Below are positions 26,892 to 36,305 of a stretch of DNA of 64,000 nucleotides, one piece after another (within the stretch, counting starts at the first letter, position 1; each line of letters opens with the position of its first letter). A model generated the notes under the pieces. The model ran no database searches and was not told the origin of the DNA. It was given only the letters and a program-made list of their open reading frames with translations. The position numbers and the translations under genes were made by a program. The stretch covers positions 1,116,001 to 1,180,000 of the forward strand of contig JAUFOR010000004.1 of assembly GCA_040285745.1 (NCBI GenBank), written 5' to 3'. This stretch comes from Barthelona sp. PCE (Eukaryota; Metamonada: BaSk clade).

Positions 26892-29270
26892 ATGTTGTCA
26901 GAAGAGTCATCCAGACACTCAGTGTCTGATAATGATAAGCATAGCATATTAAGTATGGAAGGACTTGATTTTGTTTTTCCATACAGCGCATTTGTTTCTA
27001 TAGATGAAAGTTATGGAGATATGTACTGCTTAACCCCAGCAGAGGACAGGTCAAGCATTCTATTTCAGATGATATCCCTTGGCACAGAGGATAAATCCGT
27101 TAATTGTGAAATAGAGCTGCCTCTCACTGAAATGCCCAAATTAGTAAGGGTTAACCGTGACCACACAATTCTTGCGACAGTTAATGATGATTGTATAAGG
27201 TTGTTTGGCTTGCAAGCAGAGATGGATGTGTTTTTTAAATTTTCTCGTAATCATATAGTATTAGATATGCGATGGCTCTTTAATAATCAATTCTTTTTAG
27301 TCACATCCATTGGAGCAGAGTTATTTTATATTAATTTTTCAAAAAACAAGTTGGTTTCAGAAAAAAAAATCAATTTGCAAGTTGGTTGGCATAAATTTAT
27401 TCCTGATTCACAATGTTTATTCCTTGGGTCTCATGCATCACAGAGCCGTATGAGGCGCAGAACATTCTTTAAAACACATGTTCAGCCGTTATTATTTAAA
27501 GAATCAAATCTAATCAAACTTCGATCGTTTTCTTTGAATTTTAATTCAGAACCAGATTTTAACAAAGATATTTTACTATGTAACGTTGGTGAGAAGCTTG
27601 TTCTTTTCATTAATAATTATATTGAAAAGAAAAATATTCATTGTATCAATGTTTATTTTTTTGATGGGATTTCTTTATATAATTCATTTGAAATTACTCT
27701 TCCAATGGCATTGATCAAGATGTTTGTGATCAATAGAGCTCTAATTGTAATTTTTGGCAATGATGAAGTACAACAAGTTGAGATTTTTGATTTACCCATT
27801 GATAGTGATGGTAGTTTTGTTGTTCCAATGGATAACAATGATGAAATAACAACGCTCACCGCTCTCAATAGCTTCTCTCAGACAGATATGTGCGTTTCTA
27901 CCCAAGTTTTTCGTGATTCAACATTTCCTTTTAGTGGTAACAGTATACTAACTGGGTTTCCATTTGTTTATGCCTTACATGGTGTCAGTGCTTTTGGGTT
28001 TATTCCGGTAGGAGAATGTAGAGTTTGGAGTGTAGGTTTTAATTATCGTCATATGGCTACATTTTGGCCTGTGTTAAATCAAGAAGAACCTCATCTTGAA
28101 TCTGATCGATATTTCCTATTTGATGGTTCATCAAAAGATATTACAGTTCCCCTTAATGGATCTCCATTCACAACTTTATTAGTATTTCTCAAATTTTTAT
28201 GCAGGCGTAATGAAATTTCACATATTACAGTCAAATTAGCATTGATGTTTGTACGTAATTTAATCCTTGTTGGTGCTCCACTTACGCTTCAACTCCAAAT
28301 TTTTAATCTTTTTGTTAGAACTCAGGTTGTTAATGCCATCTCTTTAGAACGTCAAAGTAAGGCTGTTTTAGTTCGTGAAAAGACTAGAGTGAACACATAT
28401 CAACGCATGTTAGAGATTGTTTTACCTCATACACGTTATCTAGAACGTACCTTCTTTACTCCACAACAGACAACTATGAAACCTGTTCGTGTATTATCAC
28501 CTGTCCTATCACCCCATTTGGTGAAACACATCAAGAGAAGTTCTATGTTGAATCCTTGGGAGGTACCTCCCTTCTTCAGAATTAGTGAAGAACAAGTTGT
28601 ATTAAGCATATTTGAACCTTTAATTGAAACCCGTACACCAATGTTATGTGAAAGTTTCTTAGTTTATGTATCCCTATTAGTCCAACATCGCGTAATAATT
28701 ACATCAGATCTAGTTGAAAATACATTGATAAAAACGTTATGGACTTATGATGAGCCCAATCTATTACGTATTCTTTTACAATCCAGGTTGATTAGAGACA
28801 CTGAGAAGAATACAATTTTGTTAATGAATACTATCTTTGATAATATTCGTTTTAGAGAATTTATTCAAAATTGTGGGGATATGATTTGTAGAATGACAGA
28901 TACAGAAGATTCTTTGATCTTTTTGAACAAGATTGCACCTCATGAAAGTATTTTATTGAGTAGATTGAAAGACGATTTGAAATTAAACGAATTAACTCAA
29001 GTTCAACCGGCTAAAAAGAACTTTTTAGAAACTAAATTACGAAAATTAAGCCTTAATGAATGTTATATTTATTATGATTTGATAGATAGATTAGGATGTG
29101 AACCTATAAGTAGTATTCGAAAAAATTTTTTCCAATATAAGAAGAATTGGACCAGCAATGATTTAGAAATTCAAGATGCAATTGAAAATGATACATTTAA
29201 GATTGATAATCCAGAAAATGTTTTAAAAAAAACTGTTGCAATTGAGAAAAATATTAATGTTTTTCTTTAA
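26892..29270 (+). CDS. RMC1/Mic1-type protein, regulator of the MON1-CCZ1 complex
   Basis: 792 residues from the first ATG at 26892; the frame opens with GTG further up. The N-terminal ~380 residues form a divergent beta-propeller with RMC1 landmarks (LDMRWLFNNQFFLVTSIGAE, then INLQVGWHKFIPDSQCLF). From about 480 onward the helical Mic1 region follows (LLVQHRVIITSDLVENTLIK, then LLRILLQSRLIRDTEKNT), matching the end of human RMC1. RMC1 is the third subunit of the MON1-CCZ1 Rab7 exchange factor on late endosomes. The N-terminus is longer than usual by ~20 residues, and Met33 of the extended frame is an alternative start. It overlaps the HscB-like gene by 17 bp. Confidence 0.78.
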   Translation: MLSEESSRHSVSDNDKHSILSMEGLDFVFPYSAFVSIDESYGDMYCLTPAEDRSSILFQMISLGTEDKSVNCEIELPLTEMPKLVRVNRDHTILATVNDDCIRLFGLQAEMDVFFKFSRNHIVLDMRWLFNNQFFLVTSIGAELFYINFSKNKLVSEKKINLQVGWHKFIPDSQCLFLGSHASQSRMRRRTFFKTHVQPLLFKESNLIKLRSFSLNFNSEPDFNKDILLCNVGEKLVLFINNYIEKKNIHCINVYFFDGISLYNSFEITLPMALIKMFVINRALIVIFGNDEVQQVEIFDLPIDSDGSFVVPMDNNDEITTLTALNSFSQTDMCVSTQVFRDSTFPFSGNSILTGFPFVYALHGVSAFGFIPVGECRVWSVGFNYRHMATFWPVLNQEEPHLESDRYFLFDGSSKDITVPLNGSPFTTLLVFLKFLCRRNEISHITVKLALMFVRNLILVGAPLTLQLQIFNLFVRTQVVNAISLERQSKAVLVREKTRVNTYQRMLEIVLPHTRYLERTFFTPQQTTMKPVRVLSPVLSPHLVKHIKRSSMLNPWEVPPFFRISEEQVVLSIFEPLIETRTPMLCESFLVYVSLLVQHRVIITSDLVENTLIKTLWTYDEPNLLRILLQSRLIRDTEKNTILLMNTIFDNIRFREFIQNCGDMICRMTDTEDSLIFLNKIAPHESILLSRLKDDLKLNELTQVQPAKKNFLETKLRKLSLNECYIYYDLIDRLGCEPISSIRKNFFQYKKNWTSNDLEIQDAIENDTFKIDNPENVLKKTVAIEKNINVFL

Positions 29271-29754
29271 GTCGATCACAACCAAAATAACGTCTTAAAA
29301 GTGTCAAATTGGCTATTGCTGTTGGCCAATGTGTTCTATGTGTACCTAATTTGGATTCCTCTTCTCCAATACGCTCAAGAACTTCATCAGCCGTTGTGTT
29401 AGAGTTTAGCAGCATTTCTATGGTTTGTTGAGATGGAGATATATTGTCCACACTGTCATTTTCCTGTTGTAAAATTGAACGAGCCCGATTTTCCGGGTTT
29501 AGTAAATAACGAAATGCTCTAATTTTCTGTTCATTCTCGCTCTGATTCTTTGACGCCAATATTGAATCAGCAACGGTGCTCATATCGATCTGATCAAGTG
29601 CTGGAGTTAGTCCAAGAATTGAAAATGGATCATGCACGGTGAAATAATCTGGATCACCACATATACAGTCTTCTGGTAAACATTCCTTTGGTGTGTTGAT
29701 TGAAGCTCTAAAAACACCCACTTGACAGGCAGATTTGCCACGAAAGATGTTCAT
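29254..29754 (-). CDS. HscB/Jac1-like protein without an HPD motif
   Basis: 166 residues. CLPEDCICGDPDYFTVHDPF recalls the cysteine-containing N-terminus and DYF(x)3-5F start of eukaryotic HscB. ILGLTPALDQIDMSTVADSI fits helix I of its J domain, and AFRYLLNPENRARSILQQEN fits the A..xLxxPxxRAxYLL helix. The remainder resembles the helical IscU-binding domain. The loop that should carry HPD reads SKNQSENEQ, so Hsp70 stimulation by the usual mechanism is not expected. HscB delivers IscU to the Hsp70 of the Fe-S system. The first residues (MNIFRGKSACQVGVFRAS) could be a short organelle-targeting sequence. The identification is tentative. Confidence 0.42.
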   Translation of the reverse strand: MNIFRGKSACQVGVFRASINTPKECLPEDCICGDPDYFTVHDPFSILGLTPALDQIDMSTVADSILASKNQSENEQKIRAFRYLLNPENRARSILQQENDSVDNISPSQQTIEMLLNSNTTADEVLERIGEEESKLGTHRTHWPTAIANLTLLRRYFGCDRLKEKH

Positions 29755-29916
29755 ATAGGTTAGAATTGATAAACAACAGGTTTTCTATGTATTGGTCTCG
29801 TGAGTTACATGTATCATTAGGCATACTACAACAATTAAGATATACTATATGTGAAAAACAATATGGTTGATTGTAAAAAATATTACTACCTTTCTCCTAC
29901 ATTTTTACAGGTAGAA

Positions 29917-30255
29917 ATGGGCAAAAAGGGAGGAAAAGAAGTACAACTGGCAAAAGAAGAAGAAATTATTCATCATAGAACAGAAGAAAATGAAGTTGAA
30001 AATGAATTGCTCCAAGATATTGATATGAACACCATAGATAGAAAGTTGAAGGGGCTGCATCGGCTATTTAACGAACAGGCAGCTGGAAGTAGACTTGAAA
30101 CTGAACAAATTTTTTCAGAACTACCACAACCTATTAAAGCACAGGATATTGAGCTATTAATCAGTCAGTTACTACGAGAGAGCGACACACAGGTGCTCAG
30201 GGAGGCCAAATTTATCAACGTGTTACATTCTGAGTTGAATGCAAAACACGAATAA
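29917..30255 (+). CDS. Small charged helical protein
   Basis: 112 residues from ATG 29917 (MGKKGGKE...). The frame also contains an in-frame ATG at 29863. The sequence just before 29917 (TTTCTCCTACATTTTTACAG) looks like a 3' splice acceptor or an initiator, and I could not pair it with a convincing donor. The product is Glu/Lys/Leu-rich and helical; no family recognised. Confidence 0.45.
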   Translation: MGKKGGKEVQLAKEEEIIHHRTEENEVENELLQDIDMNTIDRKLKGLHRLFNEQAAGSRLETEQIFSELPQPIKAQDIELLISQLLRESDTQVLREAKFINVLHSELNAKHE

Positions 30256-30608
30256 CAAATATTTTTTATAAACACCAAAAAGATCTCAAATCGGGTGGTT
30301 GATTAATAGTCCTGTTTGAAGCGAGTTATATACCATATCCGTTATGTTGTTTTGTAATTTTTTGAATCACAGATTTTTTTAATAATTTGCGTTAGTCAGG
30401 TATATGTCTCTTGCATTTAAAAATTTTTTCATTCAACTTTATGTGCTAACCATGGATTTTAGCAGCGTAGTAGTATGTGTTAGGTTACGTATGATTATTT
30501 ACAGTTAACAAGCGAATTTTTTATTACATAATTAGTTGAATTTGTGATGATTATTAATGGGAATGGTTGTGATATGATGTAGATACAGTAAATTAATGTT
30601 GAAAATCG
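30256..30608. other. AT-rich intergenic spacer
   Basis: 353 bp between convergent genes. T-rich, with no open frame, RNA gene or repeat that I can support. Confidence 0.35.
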
Positions 30609-30800
30609 TTATACTAGTTCACAAGAAGAAGTTATTTCACGATTTTGCTTTTTAAAGTCCTTAAAATAAGATGGGCTAATTGCATCAATGGAATAAGAGT
30701 TTTTTTCATCGTTTTTAAGCGTGTAAGTTACGAAAAAAGCAATTCCGACAAGTGAAATTAATATAACAAAGACAAAAGCTATTTGATGTAGTTGAGTCAT
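30609..30800 (-). CDS. Possible small single-pass membrane protein
   Basis: 63 residues from an ATG. Residues 6-29 form one strongly hydrophobic segment (QIAFVFVILISLVGIAFFV), followed by a hydrophilic tail. There are few Met codons upstream and a weak TTCCACTCTTT element before the start. The ORF is short and no homologue is recognised, but the membrane-anchor pattern and isolation from other genes make it plausible. Confidence 0.35.
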   Translation of the reverse strand: MTQLHQIAFVFVILISLVGIAFFVTYTLKNDEKNSYSIDAISPSYFKDFKKQNREITSSCELV

Positions 30801-31174
30801 TCAAGCAGGATTTTTGGTTAACAAAGAGTGGAAGCGGAGAAGTAAATGGAGAAAAATTTGGAAATGAACCTAGAATCCACTATTTTCATTATTGCTAAAT
30901 TTTTAGCTTTCTGAAGTTGTTAAACGTATTATTGACTTTAAATATAAAGCCTTAACATTTTTTATGTTTGAAAAAAAGAAGATTTTTCAATTTTTGGAAG
31001 AGCATTTGAAGTCCATAGTAAGAATACCAAAATGTAAATAAGAACAACGGCTTTCTCAACGATTCTCATTTGTCATAAGATTGAACATTAAAGAAATATG
31101 CCAGAATCAATCAGTAAACACAAATCAATGCTATCTCTTTTTACACTTGTTTCATCACGGCAAACAACTTGCAT
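30801..31174. other. Divergent intergenic region upstream of copy B
   Basis: 374 bp, AT-rich. TTTCATCACGG lies ~25 bp before the copy B ATG. No gene or RNA recognised. Confidence 0.3.
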
Positions 31175-33352
31175 ATGCCTCGTATCCGTAAATTCGAGGA
31201 TGACCTTATCATTGGGGCCTTTCCCGAGGGGCAAATTATTTTTGAAGGTCAGGGTGTTAGAATGGTCAAAAGCAGAGAAGACACTCGTTTAAATAATCTC
31301 ATTGATGCTGTTGATGGGGAAGAATTTTGTGGATATGTTGAAGAAACGTGTGAAACACTTCGGTATTACTACAAGCGAAAAGCTGGAGAAGGATATATGA
31401 TCGTTAAACAGCATTTTAGCGAAAATGATCGATTAACTGATCTTTAAATCCTGTATTTCAACGAAATTAACAGTGATGAACACACCAACAGAAAGATTCG
31501 TTTCCCTTTTGATGATTTGGATAATTTACAAAAATTCGTATCGAGCGAATTTGTTCCATTAGATGAAAACCACATTTTTTTTTCTATTACAGAGGTTGAT
31601 GAAGAACACCAAAATGGAGAATCGACTCATTGTTTCATTCTCAATATCTTAACAGAGCAGTACAGATGCCTTGGAGAGTACGAGTATTACTCTATCAGCA
31701 ACAATTGTTCCGTTGAATATGTATTGATGAGAAATTATGGAAATGATTTTTCAATATTTTACTACAATTTCTGCGCAGATGATATGGATGAGGCTCATGA
31801 GCCGGATATCGTGCAGCTAGAAGGTGTCCATAATCAAAACTGTATAGGATGTTACAATGCTGATTGTGTTTGTTTTTATGTTAATGGCGAGATATTAGAA
31901 GAATTGATCATTTTTGACCGTCAACGAAACCGTGTTGATCTATTGGAAAGATTCCCACAGTTATTAGAGTTGAAAATGTCCTACTGTTCTTATTTTGCCT
32001 TGTTCACATTGACACAAGATGTATTTTCTGCGCTTTTAAATGATGGCTCAATTTGCACTGTTGTTCATATTGAAAACGGGGAGCTTAAGACGACAACCGG
32101 TGATGTGGGCAGTAATATTGTCCATTGTGATGATTTAAAACACATTGACTTGGCAAATTCTTTTCATAATGAACGCCAGTTTTTTGGAACTTGTGATACA
32201 ACGTGTGTTTATGGTCCTATAAAGCTTAGAAAAGTCGATAATGAGGTGATTCGCTTGCAAAATATTTGGCCTCACAGAGTTATGTATGATGGGACAGTAC
32301 ATTTTGCAGATAGCAATCGGAAAAGACAGTGTTACTTTTACTTCAAAGAAAAAAGAATCGTCACACATAAAAGTGTTATGACTAACGATAGTTTCATGTT
32401 TGAAAGGAATTACAGTGAACTATCGATGCACCCGGTTGAGGAAGAGTATTTCTTTATGATTGCACAGTGTAATAGAAGACAAGGTGCTTCAGAAATAGTT
32501 AAAATACACTGGGAAGGTTCAGAATCAAAACCAATAATAACTCCTTTTGAAAATAATGGCTTTTTGAATTATAATAGCTTAGTTCTTGGGTTACCATTTT
32601 TTATTGATTATAATGAAAATGTTTGTCAAGGTTATCTTGGTAATACAAAAGTTTTGGAGCTTCCACCAAATGAGTACATAAATGATTGCAAGCCTTCAGT
32701 CACTGGAAGTTCTGTGTGTGTTAGTTGTACTAATTCAACACATTTTTTACAATTGCTGATCAATAATAATGATGTTGAGGTTCAAAAGCACATCACTTTT
32801 CATCATGGCGATGATGTTTCGAATGTAGTCTTCTGTCATCATCCATTAACAGATACAGCTGACCACCAGCTCTTTGTTACATATAAATACAACAATGATG
32901 GTGAGGAACAGTATATGCATTGTTTAGATTGGTCAACAGGAAATTTTTTGGAACCCGTTTTGATATATAAATATTTAAATGATGGTGAAATGGATGAAGA
33001 ATTCTTGGAAGGTAACTGTTTCTTTAAGTTCATAGGTGATTCGTATATTCAAGTAGAACAAGGTATTAATAAGGTATCCATTGTTAATGGCGTTATTGAA
33101 ATGCGATTTTTTACAAATACTATTTTACCAAATATTGGCAACGATATTCGCAGCTTAAATCTACCTAACAACGTTGTTCAGGAAGTTATTTACGAAGAAG
33201 AAACCAAGACAATGGTGTTGAAAACATACAACGTTGAGGAAGACCCAGAATCAAAAAATCCCACTGTGGAAAGGTTCCACCTTCCTTCGTTCCTGGCGGA
33301 GGCGTCCATCGTTGAGTATCATATGCCCAATTATCATGCAATAAATAAATAA
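31175..33352 (+). pseudogene. Copy B of the repeated beta-rich family, with one in-frame TAA
   Basis: From the ATG at 31175 the frame runs 90 codons to a TAA at 31445-31447, then continues in the same frame without interruption to 33352 (726 codon positions in all). Copy A covers the same length. At the stop, A reads Asn (LLEFNILFFND) where B has the TAA (LTDL-stop-ILYFNE), so the sequence on both sides is homologous and nothing is missing. The two proteins share many identical blocks, including the start and the C-terminal HLPSFLAEAS. No function is recognised; Cys/Asn-rich beta segments suggest a propeller. It is either a young pseudogene, a stop readthrough gene, or carries a sequence error. 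Confidence 0.75.
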
Positions 33353-33407
33353 TTCATCAGTCATATAGATTTTCAACACCTTCTAATAGCACAGTCAAAG
33401 GATATAA

Positions 33408-33740
33408 TCAAAATGTTGCAATGTAGATTACACCACTTTGTTCATGTACAGGGACTGCTACATTTGATATGTCATTAGTACTATTTTGTGCATCACAGGC
33501 AAAGGGTGCTGATGGTTCCACATATGTCTTCACGAAAGAAGTTTGATTTAATTGAGCCTCAAGCTCTTTAATTGACGCATGTATTTCTTTCACATTTGAT
33601 TTCTCTAAATGAATTAAAATTTCCTTAAAAAGAGTATCTGTTCGTGTTGCACTGGCTGCTTCAGACGAAACAGTGTTTTTATACCAAATTTTGAGAGTAA
33701 GACTGTTCTACATGCTAAAAATTATTGCTGACGCGAACAT
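33408..33740 (-). pseudogene. Small gene interrupted by one in-frame TAG
   Basis: From an ATG at 33740 the frame reads 10 codons (MFASAIIFSM), hits TAG at 33710-33708, then stays open for 99 codons to a TAA. The downstream part has no ATG. It contains a helical stretch (LFKEILIHLEKSN, IKELEAQLNQTSF) and a Pro/Ala tail. The upstream 10 residues look like a truncated hydrophobic leader. Readthrough, decay, or an unrecognised small intron at GTAGAA are all possible. Not assigned to a family. Confidence 0.35.
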
Positions 33741-33821
33741 AAGACACTGTTGTGTGGACTTTTATCAGTAACAAAAAGTGTTTTTTTTATTGTTACCTAT
33801 TTCACATTACTAAACAATATT
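33741..33821. promoter_or_regulatory. Upstream region of MPDU1
   Basis: 81 bp between the divergent small ORF and the MPDU1 ATG. On the plus strand it contains a T-run and TTGTTACCTATTTCACATTAC, with TTTCACATT ending ~22 bp before the start codon. Confidence 0.4.
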
Positions 33822-34616
33822 ATGGATCGATTTATTGAATGTACAATGGATTTTTTGACCTTTAAATGGTCTCAGGAGTGTTTTTTCTACCTATTACGAA
33901 CAGGGCTTGGATTTGGCATTGTATTGGGTTCAGCTATCATCAAGCTACCACAAATCTTGTCAATCATGTCTAAAAAGAGCGCAGGAGGTCTACTTTACTC
34001 CTCAATTTTGTTGGAGATGTTAAACTGTTTATCCACTGTTGTTTATGCAACACGAAAGAACTTTGAATTTTCAGTCTACGGAGAAAGCGTATTCCTTCTA
34101 CTCCAGAACATGTTTATTTTTGTTTTAATGCTTCATTATAACGGTCAGTTAGCCTCGATCAAAGGTATGGCTTTATTTTGGTCAACGATAATTATTGGTA
34201 GTCTTTTACCTACCAAAGCCACCCCAGATGTCATTATCAAAACACTTGTATCATTACAAACTGTTTTTGGTTTATTAGGAAGAGTACCCATTATAGTTAA
34301 GAATCTTCGTTCAAAATCTACTGGTAGTCTATCATTTTTCACATATTTTGCCACTGCACTTGGTGGATTAATTCGTTTCGTTACTTTTTATATTTCTACA
34401 AAAGATGTTATAGGTTCTATAGCTCATTTCTCTAGTGCCTTATGTAATATTATAATTGCTGTGCAGATTCGTATGTATAAGCCAACAAAGAAGGAGGAAA
34501 TGAAGAAAAATGATGAAGAAACCTCTGAAGTTTCTGAAGTTGAAGAAGAAGAGAAACCTCTTCTTGAGCAGGAGCAAGACATTGATAATGACGGTGAAGA
34601 TGTGATCGAGGAGTAG
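33822..34616 (+). CDS. MPDU1-like PQ-loop protein (dolichol-mannose utilisation)
   Basis: 264 residues from the first ATG at 33822; the longer frame begins with TTG. The first PQ loop (SAIIKLPQILSIMSKKSAGG) and the following LLYSSILLEML...YATRKNF are diagnostic of the MPDU1/SL15 family, and FGLLGRVPIIVKN is the second PQ-type loop. Seven membrane segments are expected, then an acidic C-terminal tail (Glu-rich, ~45 residues). MPDU1 is needed in the ER for use of mannose-P-dolichol in N-glycan and GPI assembly, which implies the organism makes dolichol-linked sugars. Confidence 0.85.
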   Translation: MDRFIECTMDFLTFKWSQECFFYLLRTGLGFGIVLGSAIIKLPQILSIMSKKSAGGLLYSSILLEMLNCLSTVVYATRKNFEFSVYGESVFLLLQNMFIFVLMLHYNGQLASIKGMALFWSTIIIGSLLPTKATPDVIIKTLVSLQTVFGLLGRVPIIVKNLRSKSTGSLSFFTYFATALGGLIRFVTFYISTKDVIGSIAHFSSALCNIIIAVQIRMYKPTKKEEMKKNDEETSEVSEVEEEEKPLLEQEQDIDNDGEDVIEE

Positions 34617-34680
34617 TTTTCATCGATATGTAATCATAGTAAAGTTTGTTATTGATGTTTGACATATTTTAATCCTTTTC

Positions 34681-35115
34681 ATGAGTGACGTTGAGGTTGA
34701 AACCGTCTCCAACAAAGAAGAAGGGCAAATACACCAGGAAGTACAACCTAAACAGTTGGTAAACATTCGTAAAGAAGATATAAGATTTTATAAATGTTGT
34801 GGTTGTCATGCTTCGTTATTCACAAATCATCACATCATTGAGCATGAAGTGGGGCATGGGCAAAAAGACTTCAGACACAGAAAACGTGACAGGAATGCGT
34901 TTGATATTGTTCATTGCACCTCTTTTTTTGTGGATTGGGATAAGTTACCCTGGCTCAAAGATCAGGTGAACGATAAGGGTCATTATGGTCGTCTAGAATG
35001 TCCCAAGTGTGACGTAAAGATTGGAAATTTTAATTGGTCTGGGTCTACTTGTTCATGTGGAACGTTTGTATATCCAGGTGTACAAGTTCAGAAAACAAAG
35101 GTTATGTTGTTGTGA
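34681..35115 (+). CDS. Stand-alone YVH1/DUSP12-type C-terminal zinc-binding domain
   Basis: 144 residues. The blocks FYKCCGCHASLFT, an H-x-H/G-H-G segment, CTSFFVDW, LECPKCDVKIGNFNWSGSTC and SCGTFVYPGVQVQKTKV correspond one by one to the zinc-binding tail of YVH1/DUSP12, where the family reads CTSYF...L.CPKC...LGSFNWSG..CSCG. The dual-specificity phosphatase domain, normally N-terminal, is absent; instead there are ~35 acidic residues. In yeast the zinc domain alone is enough for Yvh1's role in releasing Mrt4 from pre-60S ribosomes. CCTTTTC lies directly before the ATG. Confidence 0.8.
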   Translation: MSDVEVETVSNKEEGQIHQEVQPKQLVNIRKEDIRFYKCCGCHASLFTNHHIIEHEVGHGQKDFRHRKRDRNAFDIVHCTSFFVDWDKLPWLKDQVNDKGHYGRLECPKCDVKIGNFNWSGSTCSCGTFVYPGVQVQKTKVMLL

Positions 35116-35214
35116 TTCTTTTATTTGAATATGCTCATGAAGTTATGGTATCTAGAGATTTTTTTTTTCCAAGTAATCAAATGATGTCAATAAACTATTT
35201 AATGGTTATTTCCA

Positions 35215-35973
35215 TTACCTGCGCTTTCTTCTATCATTCTTTCTACGTTCACTTCCACCACGAGTAGCTCTACGATGTCCAGGTTTTCCACTACGTATAG
35301 GTTCTTCTTCAGGATGCTGAAACACTGGGAAATTTTTTCTTATACCTGTACCACTGGCTTCTCTAGTGTATTCCCATAGATCAACAAAAATCTTCATATT
35401 TCTTTTTTTATGAAACTTGTATGTATTCTCCAACACCCAACTATATTGCTTAACAAGATCAGCCGAAAACCCATGTCTTACTCCAAAATTTGTGAAATGA
35501 GAGCGAGTTGAAGATTTGTGGAAACTATAGACCAGACCAGTACTATGTGCTATGGCTATTTCTAAGAAACGACTATCAATTCCGGCATTGTGCTTAGTTC
35601 CAAAAGGTGGATTTAAAATAACTATGTCAAATATCATATCACCAAAATTATGCTCTAAAACATTTGCTTCAACAAGTGTAATTGGAGCGTCTCCCATCCC
35701 GTTATCATTCATGTTCTGCCTGAAAAGTTCAAGTGCAGTTGGATCGATGTCTATAGCAACGATATTGGCGGCTCCACACATAAGGGCTCCTAGAGAAAGA
35801 ATTCCTGTACCACAGCCAAGATCAAGTACGTTTTTACCCTGGAAATTGTGCCCATAATCCCACAAGAAATCAGCCAGAACATTACCAGGTGTGCTGTACT
35901 GTTCCTTCAATATATCTGGGTTTTCAAACCTCAGAAGCTTTTGCAAGAAAGATTCTAACTCCCACTTTTTCAT
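35215..35973 (-). CDS. METTL5-like 18S rRNA m6A methyltransferase
   Basis: 252 residues from ATG 35973. EQYSTPGNVLADFLW matches the EQYPT start of METTL5. DLGCGTGILSLGALMCG is the SAM-binding loop, AIDIDPTALE binds the adenosine ribose, and NPPFGTK is the NPPF catalytic motif for N6-adenine methylation. METTL5 with TRMT112 methylates 18S rRNA in the decoding region. The C-terminal ~45 residues are a basic Arg/Gly extension (RRATRGGSERRKNDRRKRR) that typical METTL5 (about 210 residues) lacks. Confidence 0.85.
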   Translation of the reverse strand: MKKWELESFLQKLLRFENPDILKEQYSTPGNVLADFLWDYGHNFQGKNVLDLGCGTGILSLGALMCGAANIVAIDIDPTALELFRQNMNDNGMGDAPITLVEANVLEHNFGDMIFDIVILNPPFGTKHNAGIDSRFLEIAIAHSTGLVYSFHKSSTRSHFTNFGVRHGFSADLVKQYSWVLENTYKFHKKRNMKIFVDLWEYTREASGTGIRKNFPVFQHPEEEPIRSGKPGHRRATRGGSERRKNDRRKRR

Positions 35974-35985
35974 CACAAAAAGTGT

Positions 35986-36183
35986 TTAGTTACGGGAGAG
36001 CTTAGAAAAAGGTTTTAAGAAAGAACACAATGTTTCATAATAATTGGCTCGTCCTTGGGCACTGTATCGCCCCCAGAAGTGCATCAAACCTTTATAAATG
36101 CTACTGAAATTAATAGAGCTTGTTGTATGTTTTCTTACTCTTTTCATTTCGGAAAGATTGGATGTGGAACCCATATTCTGCAT
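35986..36183 (-). CDS. Possible small basic protein
   Basis: 65 residues from an ATG, ending 12 bp before the METTL5 start on the same strand. GTTCTCACTTC (36188-36198, minus strand) sits just before the ATG, like the starts of surrounding genes. The peptide is basic with aromatic residues (LMHFWGRYSAQGRANYYETL). No family recognised. Confidence 0.35.
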   Translation of the reverse strand: MQNMGSTSNLSEMKRVRKHTTSSINFSSIYKGLMHFWGRYSAQGRANYYETLCSFLKPFSKLSRN

Positions 36184-36305
36184 CGTTGAAGTGAGAACGC
36201 TAGACTTTGACCTGATGGTTTGTCGCCTTGCAGCCTAAGCGTTTAGCTCTATCGTTGCACAGTTTCATGCCCATCTAAAACTATTCTTTTATTCATAATA
36301 ATGTG

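Noticed and set aside
31445-31447. Variant genetic code with TAA as sense codon
   Set aside because: TAA ends most intact genes here, and TAG and TGA also serve as stops, so a reassigned TAA does not fit.
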